Shown here in pieces: positions 23,069 to 33,746 of a stretch of 40,722 bases of DNA (within the stretch, counting starts at the first letter, position 1; every line of letters begins with the position of its first letter). Source of the stretch: Cylindrodendrum hubeiense. Its lineage: Eukaryota > Ascomycota > Sordariomycetes > Hypocreales > Nectriaceae. A program made the translations under genes and the position numbers. The stretch is taken from contig JAANBB010000371.1 of NCBI GenBank assembly GCA_014621425.1, positions 1-40,722 on the forward strand, read 5' to 3'. Below the pieces are notes generated by a model. The model was given only the letters and a program-made list of their open reading frames with translations. It searched no databases and was not told the DNA's origin.

Positions 23069-23817
23069 TGTTGGCCAAGGCGGCCTGGCGCATCCCATCC
23101 GGGGCCACCAACCTCACTTGCCTTGGCTGGCCTTGTCCATCTCCACCTCCACCTCGTTCATCGTCCCCGAAAAGTCTTTGTCGACGCGTTTGCTGTTTGT
23201 TTCTTCCCTCTCCTCTTCTTCTTCTCCACCACCTTCGTTCCGGTCCTTAAACCGCTTCCCTCCCTGCTCCTTCTGCCTGCATCCCCTCTCTCGTCTTTCC
23301 CTCTTCTTGGGACCCTCTCGTTTCCTTTGCTTTGTGTGTCATTTGCCCAAAGCACTACCGCCAAACCGACCCTCGTTCACTGTTCGACACGGGGAAGAAG
23401 AGCTCCTTATATGGTCATTCAGCATTTACCTATCGCATTGTCCTGATTTCATCCGCATCTGAATCTGTCACGCATTGGGTTTGGGATCCCACACACGCCT
23501 GGAGCGAGCCTTCAGCACAAATCCCCAAACGACAGCACACCTGTCGTCACCCTCCGAGAGCGGATTTGACATCCCCTCGCTGTTTCCTTTCCTAACCCTA
23601 TCCCGGTCACCTTTCTCTGACGTCGCGGGTTTCGCATCCTCCCTGGACTTGACATTGCACGTCAATTCCTCCCGAGTCTCACCTACGACCACGTTCCTCA
23701 GCACGCAGATCTACGCGCTCCGATACGCTGCGCTCCGACACCTGCGCTTCCTCCCTCCCCCTTACCCGCACCATCTGTCTGACCCCCCGGTGGAGTCTTG
23801 ACAAACATATAGCGACC

Positions 23818-26617
23818 ATGGTTAACCGCCACGCCTCACTGTCTCCTCGCAACTCAGGCTTCATCCCTCTCAGCAGCTCTCGCGACATGGCCGACGGCAT
23901 CCAGCTCACCACGGTGAAGAGCAATGCCTCTATCAAATCCTCCAACACCGGTCACCGCAAGGCTGCCCCTAGAGCCTCCAACACCTTCGACTCTGAGTCT
24001 CGCCATGAGAACGAAAAGAGCGGTCATCATCATGGCCACCGCGGCCGTCGGCGGAAGCTGGATGACGATGGCCTCTCCCGCTCCAACACTGGCGATGAGG
24101 CTTCTCTGAATGCCATGGGCAGGCTATACAACAAGATCATTGGATTCTCAGTCGTCACACGATATCTCGTTTATGTCGTCCCTGTCAGTCTTCTTCTCGC
24201 CGTTCCGATCATCGTCCTCTCTGTCATGGACAAGAAGGAGGATCCCAAAGTCGGCGCGGTGTCCTGGGTGGATGGTAAGACAACCAAGACCCACGGACCC
24301 TCACTTTTCGATGTTTTCCTCTGGGTCCAAATCATGTGGCTCTCGCTCTGGGCTTCAAAGGTTGTGGCATGGTTCCTCCCTGGCGCCTTCATGTTCTTCT
24401 GCGGTGTTGTCAGCATGGGCACCCGCAAATACGCAACCGTTCTGGGCAACCTCATCCTCCCCTTGTCCTTCTTCTTCTGGGCTCTAGCATCCTATGTGAC
24501 TTTCCAGGCTCTCTTCAAGGATTACAAGAGCAGCAGTGGGAGCATCGAGGCCATCACTTGGTGCCAGAATATGAGCCGCGTTCTCGGAGCCCTATTCGTC
24601 TCGTCGGCCGTCTTCCTCGGCGAAAAGGCCGTTGTTCAGCTGATTGGTATCTCATACCACCAGCGATCTTTTGCCAACCGAATCAAGGCCTCAAAGCGCG
24701 AAATCCATCTGCTTGGGTTGCTCTATGATGCCTCTCGCACCCTCTTCCCTATGTACTGCCCAGAATTCTCCGACGAAGACTACGTCATCAACGATAGTAT
24801 CGAGATGATGCTTCGAGGTAAGAAGGGCCACAAGCGGGCGGGCTCTGTGGCACCCATGAAAATCATTGGAGATGTTGGCCGCATTGGAGACAAGGTCACG
24901 TCTGTCTTTGGCAACATTGCGTCCGAAATCACTGGCAAGCAGGTCTTCAACCCCAACTCTGCGCACTCAATTGTTCTCGAAGCTTTGGAGAAGAAGAAGT
25001 CCTCTGAGGCTTTGGCTCGTCGTATCTGGATGTCATTCGTCGTGGAGGACCATAACTCACTCGTTGTTGACGACTTCCAAGAAGTGCTCGGTCCTGCCTA
25101 CAAAGATGAGGCTGAGGAAGCTTTCTACGCCATTGACAACGATGAGAACGGTGACATCAGTCTCGATGAAATGGTTCTCAAGATTGTTGAAATGGGAACG
25201 GAGCGAAAGGCAATCGGTGAAGGCATGAAGGATATTGGCCAAGCTCTGCGAGTCTTTGATAAGGTCCTTTTGTTCTTTGTCCTGTTGCTTGTCATCTTCA
25301 TTTTCCGTAAGTCACCCTCCACGATTTTCTTGGGCCATACTAACGGTGTTTGCAGTCATCTTCTTCAAGAGCACCTTCGTCACTACTCTAACTGCTGCCG
25401 GAACTACCCTTCTGTCACTTTCATTCGTTTTTGCTGTCACATGCCAGGAGTTCCTGGGTTCATGCATCTTCTTGTTCGTCAAGCATCCTTACGATGTTGG
25501 TGACCGAGTTGAGATTACCTCTACCACCATGGTTGTCAACAAGATCTCCCTCCTCTACACTGTTTTCCACCGCGGCAACAACCAGATTGTCCAGGTTAGT
25601 CTTGACGTGGTTATTGCATTACCGGAGAGCCGAGCTGATTATTTATAGATTCCCAACATTGTACTCAACAACCTGTGGATTGAGAACGTCTCTCGCAGTA
25701 AGTCCATGAGCGAAACCATCGAAATCAACGTATCTTTCGACACCACTTTCGAAGAAATCGAGCTTCTTCGGGTGGAAATGGAGAAGTTCGTGCGGGCATC
25801 AGAAAACTCGCGTGACTTCCAGCCCGAGTTGAACATCGATGTTGGTAGTGTGGGTGATCTGGATAAGCTGCTCCTGAAGGTGGATATCAAGCACAAGTCC
25901 AACTGGCACAACGCTGCGGTCCGAGCCAACCGCCGGTCCAAGTTCATGTGTGCATTGGCCCTGTCTTTGAAGAAGGTTCCCATCTTTGCTCCTGGTGGTG
26001 GTGGCGAGCCTCTTGGTGGCCCAACGAACCCCACGTACGCGGTTACGGTTAGCGATGAGTTTGCCGTCAAGAGCCGCGACGATGCCGCCAAGGATAAGGA
26101 AGAAGCCCGCTTGGTCCCAACCCACAGCAAGGAGGAGTCTGAGGAAAGCGAGAAGCAGGCCGTCAGCGAGCTCAGCACTCGTCCCGTTGTGCCTGAGACT
26201 GGTGCCTGGGATACTCGAGACGACCAGACCCTCGGCTCAGACGACAACCACGATCACGGCCGCACCAAGGAGGTTGACACTCTGCGCCACAACCTCAAGC
26301 GGGACAGCACTCGCGGTCGTCGCAAGGCGGGCGAGACTCTGCCTGTTTTGACTTTGGAGACGCCGCCGAGGCCTAGCATCTCGGTGAGGCACCCGAGCCC
26401 TAGGGGCTCAATGCGTAGCCCCTTCGACGAAGACCCTGAGACTGGCACGGGCATGACTCCCTACCACTCCAATCTCTCCGCAGGCTCGTCGGGTGGCTCC
26501 GCTGGGTACCAGCCCTATGGTGCACCCAGTTCCAGTGGCCACGTGCAGACCAACGTGCAAAACCCTCTGCAGGGCACTCCTTCACAGCGAAAGGGACCGC
26601 CAGCTGGCCAGCGCTAG
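23818..26617 (+). CDS. MscS-family mechanosensitive channel with EF-hand (Msy1/Msy2-like)
   Basis: Eukaryotic MscS-type channel; the fission yeast homologues Msy1 and Msy2 sit in ER membranes and control calcium on hypo-osmotic shock. Exons 23818-25306, 25356-25594 and 25649-26617 give 898 residues. After a basic N-terminal region (HHHGHRGRRRK) come about four membrane segments (roughly 112-138, 164-198, 209-230, 253-277). A canonical EF-hand loop, DNDENGDISLDE, lies at 440-451 with all calcium ligands in place. Two more segments and the MscS pore and upper beta domain follow (about 480-600), including FVKHPYDVGDRVEI and IPNIVLNNLWIENVSRS. The C-terminal 240 residues are disordered and rich in Ser, Pro and charge. 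Both splices restore the frame; intron 1 has a TACTAAC branch site. ER location and role are inferred from the homologues. Confidence 0.93.
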
Positions 26618-26968
26618 TGGTCTTTCAGCTGATGAGGAAGAAGCGGTGTGTAACGGCACGAGTGTAGCGATGCGGGAAGACTATCCCCGGAGACTTTGAT
26701 TTCAACATATTATTTTGGTGTACATGGGCTACTGAGAGACAGAGGTCTTCTCTCGCGATAGAATGAATGGGTATTCCGCTCAAGAACGAATGGGCGGATG
26801 GATGTATTTGGATTGACGAAAAGGGGGTTCTCTTAAAAAACCCGGGATTGCTACGAGCATCTCACATTCTCACGAAGTTAAGATATTAGAATATCCATTA
26901 TTATTGTCAAGGTCATGGCTACATAACTGGTCCCGGTCTGAACAAATCATGTGAAGCACTATGACATG
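26618..26968. other. Convergent intergenic region
   Basis: 351 bases between the stops of the MscS channel and the hydrolase. It holds both 3' ends and is AT-richer than its surroundings. Nothing else seen. Confidence 0.6.
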
Positions 26969-28169
26969 TTAACAGATGTGCTCAGGCGGGGGCACCTCTC
27001 CATCCTTGGCCCCGAGGTCGATTTTTAGAGTCCTACCGAAGAGCTCGAGGAGAATCTCGAAGCAGACCTTGGTGATGGCTGGGTCGTAGCGGCCCTTGCT
27101 GAGCTCGTCACGGATGAAGGCGTGCTGGGCCCAGGCAAATTCGTGAAAGCTGGTGACGACGCCGGCGTCGCGGAGTTTGGCGCGGATGAGGTCGCGGCCA
27201 GGACCGGGGACGTGGGTGTCTTTGACGCCGAAGATCATGGCGACCTCGCCTTTGAATTTGGTGAAGAGGTCGAGGGTGTGGTTGCTGTTGGGGGGTGGGG
27301 TGGGTGAGGTGTTGGCAGCCGTGTAGGGGCCGAGGGTGCGGGAGTGGATGTCCGTGGCGAAGTAGGCGACGCAGGCGGTTATGCGGGGGTCAAGCTGCAG
27401 GAGAAGTGTGAGTGTCTTGATGCAGGCTGTGTTTTGTAGGTATGTGGGTGATGCGGGAGACTTACGGCAGCGCGGACGGCGAGGTGGCCGCCGAGACACA
27501 TTCCTGTGGCGCCGATGAGCCCAGTGCAGGTCGGGATGGAGAGGAGGTGGTCGACGGTGGCGTAGGAGTCGGCATCGTAGGACTCGAGAGTCTGAAGGAG
27601 AATAAAGGTCAGATCAGGCCGGAACGAGCATATTCCAGGAGAGTCACGAGTTACCTTGTCAATCTTATACTGGTTGCCGCGGTCGGTGTCCTCGGCGTCG
27701 TACTTTAGGGCCTCGGGGCCAGTAAAGTCGTGGTAGGAAGAGGGAGCGGCGACGATGTAGCCCTGGCCGGCGATCTGACGGGCAAAGCGAGCAACGGGCC
27801 CGGTGACTGTGAGTGGGAGTTAACCGACTGAATGCTGGGCGATAGGGACAATTCTTCGTGATGAGGGTTGTAGGAACATATCTTGCGCACCTTGGTAGAT
27901 CTCACTGAAGAGGGCGACACCAGGGAATCGACTAATAGGGAATTAGTCAAGCTCGATATATCGGAGGTTGAAAAGAGCTGAGGACAGACGCATTGGGATA
28001 TCCAGGGATCGTAGGATGGAATACGAATATGCCTAGTCATTGTTGTGAGTATCAAGTCTGAGATGAGATATATGGTCTGGATGAGGGGCAAGATGGAGGA
28101 CATACGCATGGAGCTGTCCTTGCCATTGGCAGTTGTCGGGACGTCGACGTGGGATTCCTGGATCAACAT
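26969..28169 (-). CDS. Dienelactone hydrolase family protein
   Basis: Alpha/beta hydrolase of the dienelactone hydrolase family, which opens lactone or ester bonds through a Cys-Asp-His triad. Six exons on the minus strand (28169-28106, 28032-27990, 27931-27891, 27806-27655, 27591-27466, 27394-26969) give 283 residues. The triad is visible: C132 in GATGMCLGGH, D201 in FGVKDTHVP and H233 in AQHAFIRD. E46 in LFSEIYQ matches the glutamate that activates the cysteine in bacterial enzymes. The five introns (58-84 bases) are dense for so short a gene, and exons 1-3 are only 64, 43 and 41 bases; all junctions keep the frame. The substrate is unknown, and no aromatic-degradation genes lie nearby. A minus-strand CCAAT box lies about 180 bases upstream. 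Confidence 0.9.
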
Positions 28170-28345
28170 GGTAGCTGTATTTCTGTAGCGGCTCACTGGA
28201 TGGGATGCGTTTGAATGTGAGATGAGTTTGGAGGTTCCTAAATGGTTGTCTTGGGGGTGATGGTTGTGGTCATTGTGATGCTCTCTCCCCTCGAAGCTCG
28301 AAATGCCCCTCGGCGGGTCGCGTCTCGAGGACGGCCCAGCTTCTG

Positions 28346-28350
28346 ATTGG
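28346..28350 (-). promoter_or_regulatory. CCAAT box upstream of the hydrolase
   Basis: Reads CCAATCAG on the minus strand, about 180 bases before the hydrolase ATG, a usual distance for a HAP/CBC site. A single short motif, so tentative. Confidence 0.3.
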
Positions 28351-28549
28351 CGGGGACCCGCCCCGCTCTCGCCGCCATCGCCGCCGCCACGGCACTGCTC
28401 CCGCTAGACGGGAGTTGCGACACCTCGACGGAGCCCCGGAGACGGAGTGACTTGGAGTCTGGAGCGCCTTTCCAGGCCGGAGGCGGGAAAACCAACGCTT
28501 CCGGCAGCCCCAACGCAGCCGCCCGCGTCGAGGTAAGTCGAGGTACGAA

Positions 28550-28606
28550 TACGGACACACGCTACGGACACAATACGGACACAATACGGACGCAATACGC
28601 ACACAC
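28550..28606. repeat. 11-base tandem repeat TACGGACACAA
   Basis: About five imperfect copies, starting at 28550, 28563, 28574, 28585 and 28596. The unit length is not a multiple of three, which argues against coding. Confidence 0.85.
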
Positions 28607-28624
28607 ACCGGTCCCCGTTGAGGA

Positions 28625-28654
28625 ACATGCACACGCACATGCACACGCACATGC
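28625..28654. repeat. 12-base tandem repeat ACATGCACACGC
   Basis: Two and a half exact copies. Alternating purine-pyrimidine sequence of this kind can adopt Z-DNA. It lies 18 bases after the neighbouring 11-base array. Confidence 0.85.
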
Positions 28655-28996
28655 AGTGCGAGACAATGACAGCTCCGGCCTGTGCGTGGTGGGTAAAGTC
28701 GACGCGGGCAAAGCAAAGGCTGCGTGACAACATGGCACGGCCAGGGACTTGCTGACAGCGACGAGTGTGCCAGGGGAGAGCTAATGTAGGTACCTCCCTG
28801 CGGTGTGCTGGTTGTCTTGTAATTGCCTCCGGCCGGTACACCTGTACAGGGAGGTGGCCTCCTGTAAGCATCTCTCGTAGGCGTTTTTTGTACCACCACC
28901 GTGTCCACTGCCTCCTATAGACGCCCACTGCGTTGCCCGGGATGAGGTGGCTTGTTGCGTGCGAACCCCCCGTGGAGAGGCTGGTCCGCGGCCCGC

Positions 28997-29011
28997 CGGG
29001 TACGTACCTGG
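28997..29011. repeat. Copy 2 of a 15-base intergenic element
   Basis: CGGGTACGTACCTGG, identical to 23009-23023. This copy lies about 300 bases before the SEY1 start. Confidence 0.7.
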
Positions 29012-29309
29012 TTGGTCGGCTGCTCTGCATCACAAGGGTCTAGCATCTTTGTCCAGGTGGTCACTTCACAACATTTTGGCATCGCTCATCAATCGTCCCA
29101 CGCACTCCCCTTTGCATCCCCCCAAGCAACCAGGCGCCCACCAAATCAATCCCTTCTGCCTATCTTTGCCAACTCGACCACTATATCCGCCACCTGCTGC
29201 GTCTGCCAGGGTTCCCCGACTCATGCTCGTCCCGAGCTGCTGAAGCTTCCCTTAGCTCTCTCTTCTCCACCGCTTCTCACCTCGCTTCTGATCCTCCACC
29301 ATCGCAACC

Positions 29310-32121
29310 ATGAACGGCCACTTCTCTGCCGTCGGCGAAACGCTGGCGCCCGGCAGCTACGACCATGGCGTCCAGGTTATTGACGAGGAGAAAGATTTCA
29401 AGTACGTCCATCTCGCTATCCCGCTTCCTCAGCAGCCCACGTCGCCCCTAATTCCACCCCGTCTACCACCACGCTGTCCTCCATGATAGTATGCGCCCCC
29501 TGTACTAACCCGCCATTCTCCCATTAGCGATAACCTCAATGAATACCTCCAGCTCACCAAAGTCGCCGACGCCGGCTTCAACTACCACCTCATCTCTGTC
29601 TTCGGCTCCCAGTCCACCGGCAAGTCCACCCTGCTCAACAGCCTCTTCGGAACCGAGTTCTCCGTCATGTCTGAGACGGAGCGCCGACAGACCACCAAGG
29701 GTATCTGGATGTCCAAGAACAAGCGCGAGGAGAGTGCTGGCACCAAGATGGCCGAAAACATCCTCGTCATGGATGTCGAGGGCACCGATGGTCGCGAGCG
29801 CGGTGAAGACCAGGACTTTGAGCGCAAGAGCGCCCTCTTTGCGCTCGCCACCAGCGAGGTCTTGATTCTCAACATCTGGGAGCACCAGGTCGGTCTGTAC
29901 CAGGGTGCCAACATGGGCTTGCTCAAGACCGTCTTCGAGGTCAACCTGCAGCTCTTCCTCAAGGACAAACAGTAGGCTCCCGCTCTGTCAAATTATTCTG
30001 CGAAACTCTTGGACGCTGACACGTGCTCGCTTAGATCTACCCCGAGGTCCCTTCTCTTCTTCGTCATTCGCGATCATCTCGGCACCACTCCGCTTACCAA
30101 CCTCCGAACCACCCTGATCCAGGATCTGACCAAGATCTGGTCCTCCATCTCCAAGCCCCAGGGCCTCGAGCAATCGCGCATCGAGGACTACTTCGACTTC
30201 GGCTTCGCCGCGCTCCCCCACAAGATCCTGCAGGGCGAAAAGTTCATACAGGAGGTTCAGAATCTAGGATCGAGATTTACCACTGGACATCGCAGCGGCA
30301 AAAGCGACCAGGGACTCGAGGGCGGTCTTTTCCTCCCCGAGTACCACCGAAGGATCCCTGCGGATGGTTTCTCCATCTACGCCGAGGGCATCTGGGACCA
30401 GATTGTCAACAACAAGGATCTTGATCTCCCGACTCAACAGGAGCTCCTGGCTCAGTTCCGTTGTGACGAGATCTCTAGGGAGGTTCTGATCAACTTCGAC
30501 CTGATTATTGCTCCCCTTGAGGAGAAGCAGACCGAGGCTTCTAAGCTTGGAGTTCCCACCGTATTGCCCGATTTGGGCATCTCCGGAAAGGAGGCCCGTG
30601 AGAAGTGCATCCGGGCTTTTGAGACGCAAGCGAGCCGATACCACAAGGGCGTTTACGCCCGCAAGAGGCAAGAGCTGGAAGGAAAGGTTGACACTCGCCT
30701 CAAGGCATTGTACCAGGGACAGCTGGCCGCCGCTCACAAGGCTGGCGTTACCGCCTTCAGCGAAGCAGTCGCCAACAAGGTCAAGGCTGGGCAAAAGGCT
30801 GGCGGCTCCTACGAGTTTGCCGAGATTGTCGCCAACGAGAAGCGCAAGACGCTGGATATTTTCGAGGTCGAGGCGCAAAGCCTCAGCATCGAGGGAGTAT
30901 CATGGACTGGCTTTGGATCGCAGTCATCCCTCTTTGAAAAAGAGCTTGATCAAGTCAGCTCAAAGTTGCGAAAGGAGGAGATGCGACGCCTTGCGACACG
31001 CGTGGAACGATGGGTTAAGTCGCGTCTTGGCGAGGCCATTGGCTTGGAGTTCAACAAGCTCGGCACGGGCCGAGGAGGCATGGGTGCCCCTGAAACTGAA
31101 GATAAGCCACCAACAGAAAAGGACCTTTGGGACAGAATCTGGACCGTTTTCACGGGTATTGTCAAGGAGGCCGAAGTCCGGTTTGCCGACAGAGCAAAGA
31201 GCTTTGATGCTAGCGACGCAGAGGTGCTCGTCGGCGCTTGGCGACTGCGCCGAAAGAGCTGGAGTGCCCTGCGGGAGAAGATTGAGGAAGAGGTCATGGA
31301 AGGCAACATTCTCATGAAGCTTAGGGAGAACTTTGAGGATAAGTTCCGGTATGACGAAGCCGGCGTCCCGCGGATTTGGCGTCCGAGTGACGACATTGAG
31401 GGTATCTACACTAAGGCCAGGGAGTCAACGCTTACACTCATTCCTCTGCTTTCGAGGTTCCGACTCTCTGAGACGTATGCGCCACCAGACCTGCCTGAGT
31501 TTATTGGACTTCAACCCACCGGCGTTGAGGCTGGCGATGAAGAGGACCTGACGCCGATTGGAGGCATTGACGAGGAGGAAGGCAAGAGCCTGGAGGAGGA
31601 GATGACCGTGCTGAGCGAGAGCAAGCGACAAGATTTGGTTGTGCGGTTCAAGAAAACGGCCGACGGCGTCTATGTCGAGGCCAAGCGGAGTGCCATCGGT
31701 GGCGTGGCCCAGGTTCCATGGTACTTCTACGGGCTGCTCCTGGCGCTGGGCTGGAACGAGATCTTTATGGGTAAGTTTTGGACACGGCTCTCCACATATC
31801 ACGACCGTTTACTAACACGTCTTGTTTACAGTGCTGCGCAACCCCGTTCTTTTCATCCTACTTATCATGATCGCGGGAGGCACCTACATCTCTTACACGC
31901 TTAACCTCCTGGGCCCCATGGTTCAGATGGGCAACGCGGCGGTGACCCAGGGTGTAGATATTGCCAAGCAGCAGCTGCGTGAGTTTATTGCGAACTCGGA
32001 TACTGCGCGCCAGGCGCTGGCGATGCCGGCCCGAGACAGTGACAACATCAGCTTGGACACGTTGGATAGCCGTGGAAAGAAGGCTAACTCTACGGAGAGG
32101 GACGACATTGATGATATCTGA
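29310..32121 (+). CDS. SEY1: Sey1, dynamin-like GTPase for ER membrane fusion
   Basis: Membrane-bound GTPase of the Sey1/RHD3 family that fuses ER tubules, the counterpart of animal atlastin. Exons 29310-29401, 29528-29971, 30035-31770 and 31832-32121 give 853 residues, the usual size. G1 is GSQSTGKST (57-65), with K63 the P-loop lysine. G3 is DVEGTDG (113-119), followed by [11 protein letters not shown]4 is RDH in FFVIRDHL near 191. A long helical bundle follows, then two membrane segments near 743-800 ([13 protein letters not shown] and [20 protein letters not shown]) with a short polar tail, as expected for the hairpin anchor. Intron 1 (126 bases) is the longest found in the window. A six-codon upstream ORF ends 66 bases before the ATG. 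It is convergent with RNH201, 207 bases stop to stop. Confidence 0.97.
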
Positions 32122-32328
32122 TGGCAGGGACTTTTTATGTATTTAGTCTCAGACCTTGCCGGGTATGATTAGTGAATCAAACAGGATATAATGTTTACTG
32201 AGCCCAAATATGACAATCCAATACGCCCCAGCTATGAAGCCCTTTCCAATTGGCGCCCCTGGCATTTTTAAACCAAAAAGAGAAAGATGAAACAGAAAGA
32301 TGAAACAGAAAGAAGAAAAGAACAAACG

Positions 32329-33315
32329 TTAGAATGCTTCCAATCCTGCTGGTGTGCCAAACCATGTCCCTAGCTCAGATCCCTTGTCCTCGTCACCAGC
32401 AGAAAAGAAATCAGTTAACCTGCTCGTCTCGCCGTCATCATCAGCTGGCCACTCGACCTTGACGCCGTTACCCTTAGCATCAAGCATGTCTTTGGCGGTG
32501 CCCCAGCTGAAGCGACACTCAGGACCCCAGCCAAACACAGGGTGGATATTTCCCTTCATCCATCCGACGCATCGGCCGTCAGAAGGGTATCCAGACCCCC
32601 AAGCCATGCCATCCTCCTCCGTCTCGACGCCGTCGGCAAGCGCGCGCGCTTCGTACAGCACCTCGAGGGCAGCGTCACGGGTGACCTTGGCGCAAACGGA
32701 GGCGGCACTGACACAGGGGTAGAGGCTGTCGGCCTTCTTGGCGACGGTGATCTTGGCTGTGGGGAAGATGCGCTGCAGCTTCGCCTGGTAGGGGGCGGGC
32801 TGGCCGATGGTGTCGACATAGATTTCCTGGATGTTGACGCCCTTTGCGTAGACAGCCTTGATCAAGTCGATTGTCGAATCCATGGCCTGGGCATTGAGGT
32901 TGTAGGCGGCCGGCCGGAGCATGTTGGCCGAGATGTCGCGGGCGGAGAGCGAGTCGGTGGCCCAGCCGCAGGAGTCGTGGAGATCGGAGCCGGGCTCGCA
33001 GAGGGCGCGCATGAGGTCGGAGCGGACGGCTGGTGTGAGAACCTTGGAGTCGTCAAAGTGGTGGGTCTCTCGGAGGAGGGGATCGGAGAGCGGTAGGGGC
33101 AGATAGAAGACGCCGTACACCATGGGGCCGAGGACGGGTCCGCGACCGGCCTCATCGACGCCGAGGCAGCAGGGCGGCGCCGATGCAGGATCGGAGGGGT
33201 CGGTGGGGAGCAGGGCGGCAGGAACGGGAGAAAAGTGAGCGAAGGAGGCGCCGGAGAGGAGGACCTCGCGGTGAACCGAAGGGGGGATGAAGGTGGAGGA
33301 TTGAGAGTTGGTCAT
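32329..33315 (-). CDS. RNH201: Ribonuclease H2 catalytic subunit A
   Basis: Catalytic subunit of RNase H2, which nicks at ribonucleotides misincorporated into DNA and removes RNA from RNA-DNA hybrids in the nucleus. Uninterrupted frame of 328 residues. The four metal-binding acids of the family are present: D54 and E55 in GVDEAGRGPVLGP, D168 in EIYVDTIG and D196 in KKADSLYPCVSAAS. The substrate-recognition GRG motif (57-59) and the C-terminal IHPVFGWGPECRFSWGT are intact. The N-terminal 45 residues are Pro/Ser-rich. The start is the first ATG of the frame (ATCATGA). No intron, unusual among its neighbours. Upstream on the same strand are two CCAAT boxes about 140-150 bases from the ATG, in the region shared with the divergent CENP-C gene. 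Confidence 0.97.
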   Translation of the reverse strand: MTNSQSSTFIPPSVHREVLLSGASFAHFSPVPAALLPTDPSDPASAPPCCLGVDEAGRGPVLGPMVYGVFYLPLPLSDPLLRETHHFDDSKVLTPAVRSDLMRALCEPGSDLHDSCGWATDSLSARDISANMLRPAAYNLNAQAMDSTIDLIKAVYAKGVNIQEIYVDTIGQPAPYQAKLQRIFPTAKITVAKKADSLYPCVSAASVCAKVTRDAALEVLYEARALADGVETEEDGMAWGSGYPSDGRCVGWMKGNIHPVFGWGPECRFSWGTAKDMLDAKGNGVKVEWPADDDGETSRLTDFFSAGDEDKGSELGTWFGTPAGLEAF

Positions 33316-33453
33316 GATGGCGGTGATGACGTTGGCGATAACTAGATTGGAGGTTTTGGCTTGGAGGGGCAGAGAGAGGACGGAAGGTCAAGTCAAGAAT
33401 CCGCAATTAACCAAAAAACTAGAAGACAGCGGGGGCCTGATTCGTAGTTGGTA

Positions 33454-33465
33454 ATTGGTGATTGG
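33454..33465 (-). promoter_or_regulatory. Tandem CCAAT boxes upstream of RNH201
   Basis: On the minus strand the sequence reads CCAATCACCAATTACC, two CCAAT boxes seven bases apart, about 140-150 bases before the RNH201 ATG. Distance and pairing fit HAP/CBC sites. Confidence 0.45.
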
Positions 33466-33746
33466 TGATTGTGTTTGTTTGGGTGTGTGTGATGTATGGT
33501 TGTTTACTTTGTGCAGTGTCATGGATATTTCGATGGAGGCATGAGAGCAGAAGATTAAATGGACGGACCCTCGACGCGTCCAGGCCGTGGGAGACGCGTC
33601 GGGGCTCCAATTGAGCTTTGGCGCCGGGTCCGGTGGGGGGAGGTTAAAGACACTGGAGCTTCAGTTGACAGGGGTGCCTGAACAAAGCGCATTGAGGCGC
33701 TGGGAGAGGTCCTACAGGCGGCCACACGCCTACAACCGTCTGTAAA

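Larger units (their letters stand above)
19737..23817. other. Gene-poor region between the transporter and MscS channel
   Basis: 4.1 kb with no supported gene. Overlapping ORFs of 60-141 codons on both strands have no recognisable domains or signal peptides. It carries a CCGCCAG heptamer array, TACGTA palindromes (21462-21477, 21859-21870), a 10-base tandem repeat, a TAGGTA element and the 15-base element at 23009-23023. From about 23100 it turns into a long C/T-rich tract, probably the promoter and leader of the channel gene. Confidence 0.5.
28170..29309. other. Divergent intergenic region, hydrolase and SEY1
   Basis: 1.1 kb between divergent starts, with a CCAAT box near the hydrolase, two tandem repeats (28550-28606, 28625-28654), the second copy of the 15-base element (28997-29011) and a C/T-rich SEY1 leader containing a six-codon upstream ORF (29223-29243). 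ORFs of up to 212 codons cross the repeats; they are judged spurious because the 11-base unit breaks frame. Confidence 0.55.

Noticed and set aside
28270..29033. Overlapping minus-strand ORFs of 209 and 212 codons upstream of SEY1
   Set aside because: They run through minisatellites with an 11-base unit that shifts frame in each copy; not coding-like.
30264..30878. 204-codon minus-strand ORF inside SEY1
   Set aside because: Antisense shadow of the Sey1 helical region.
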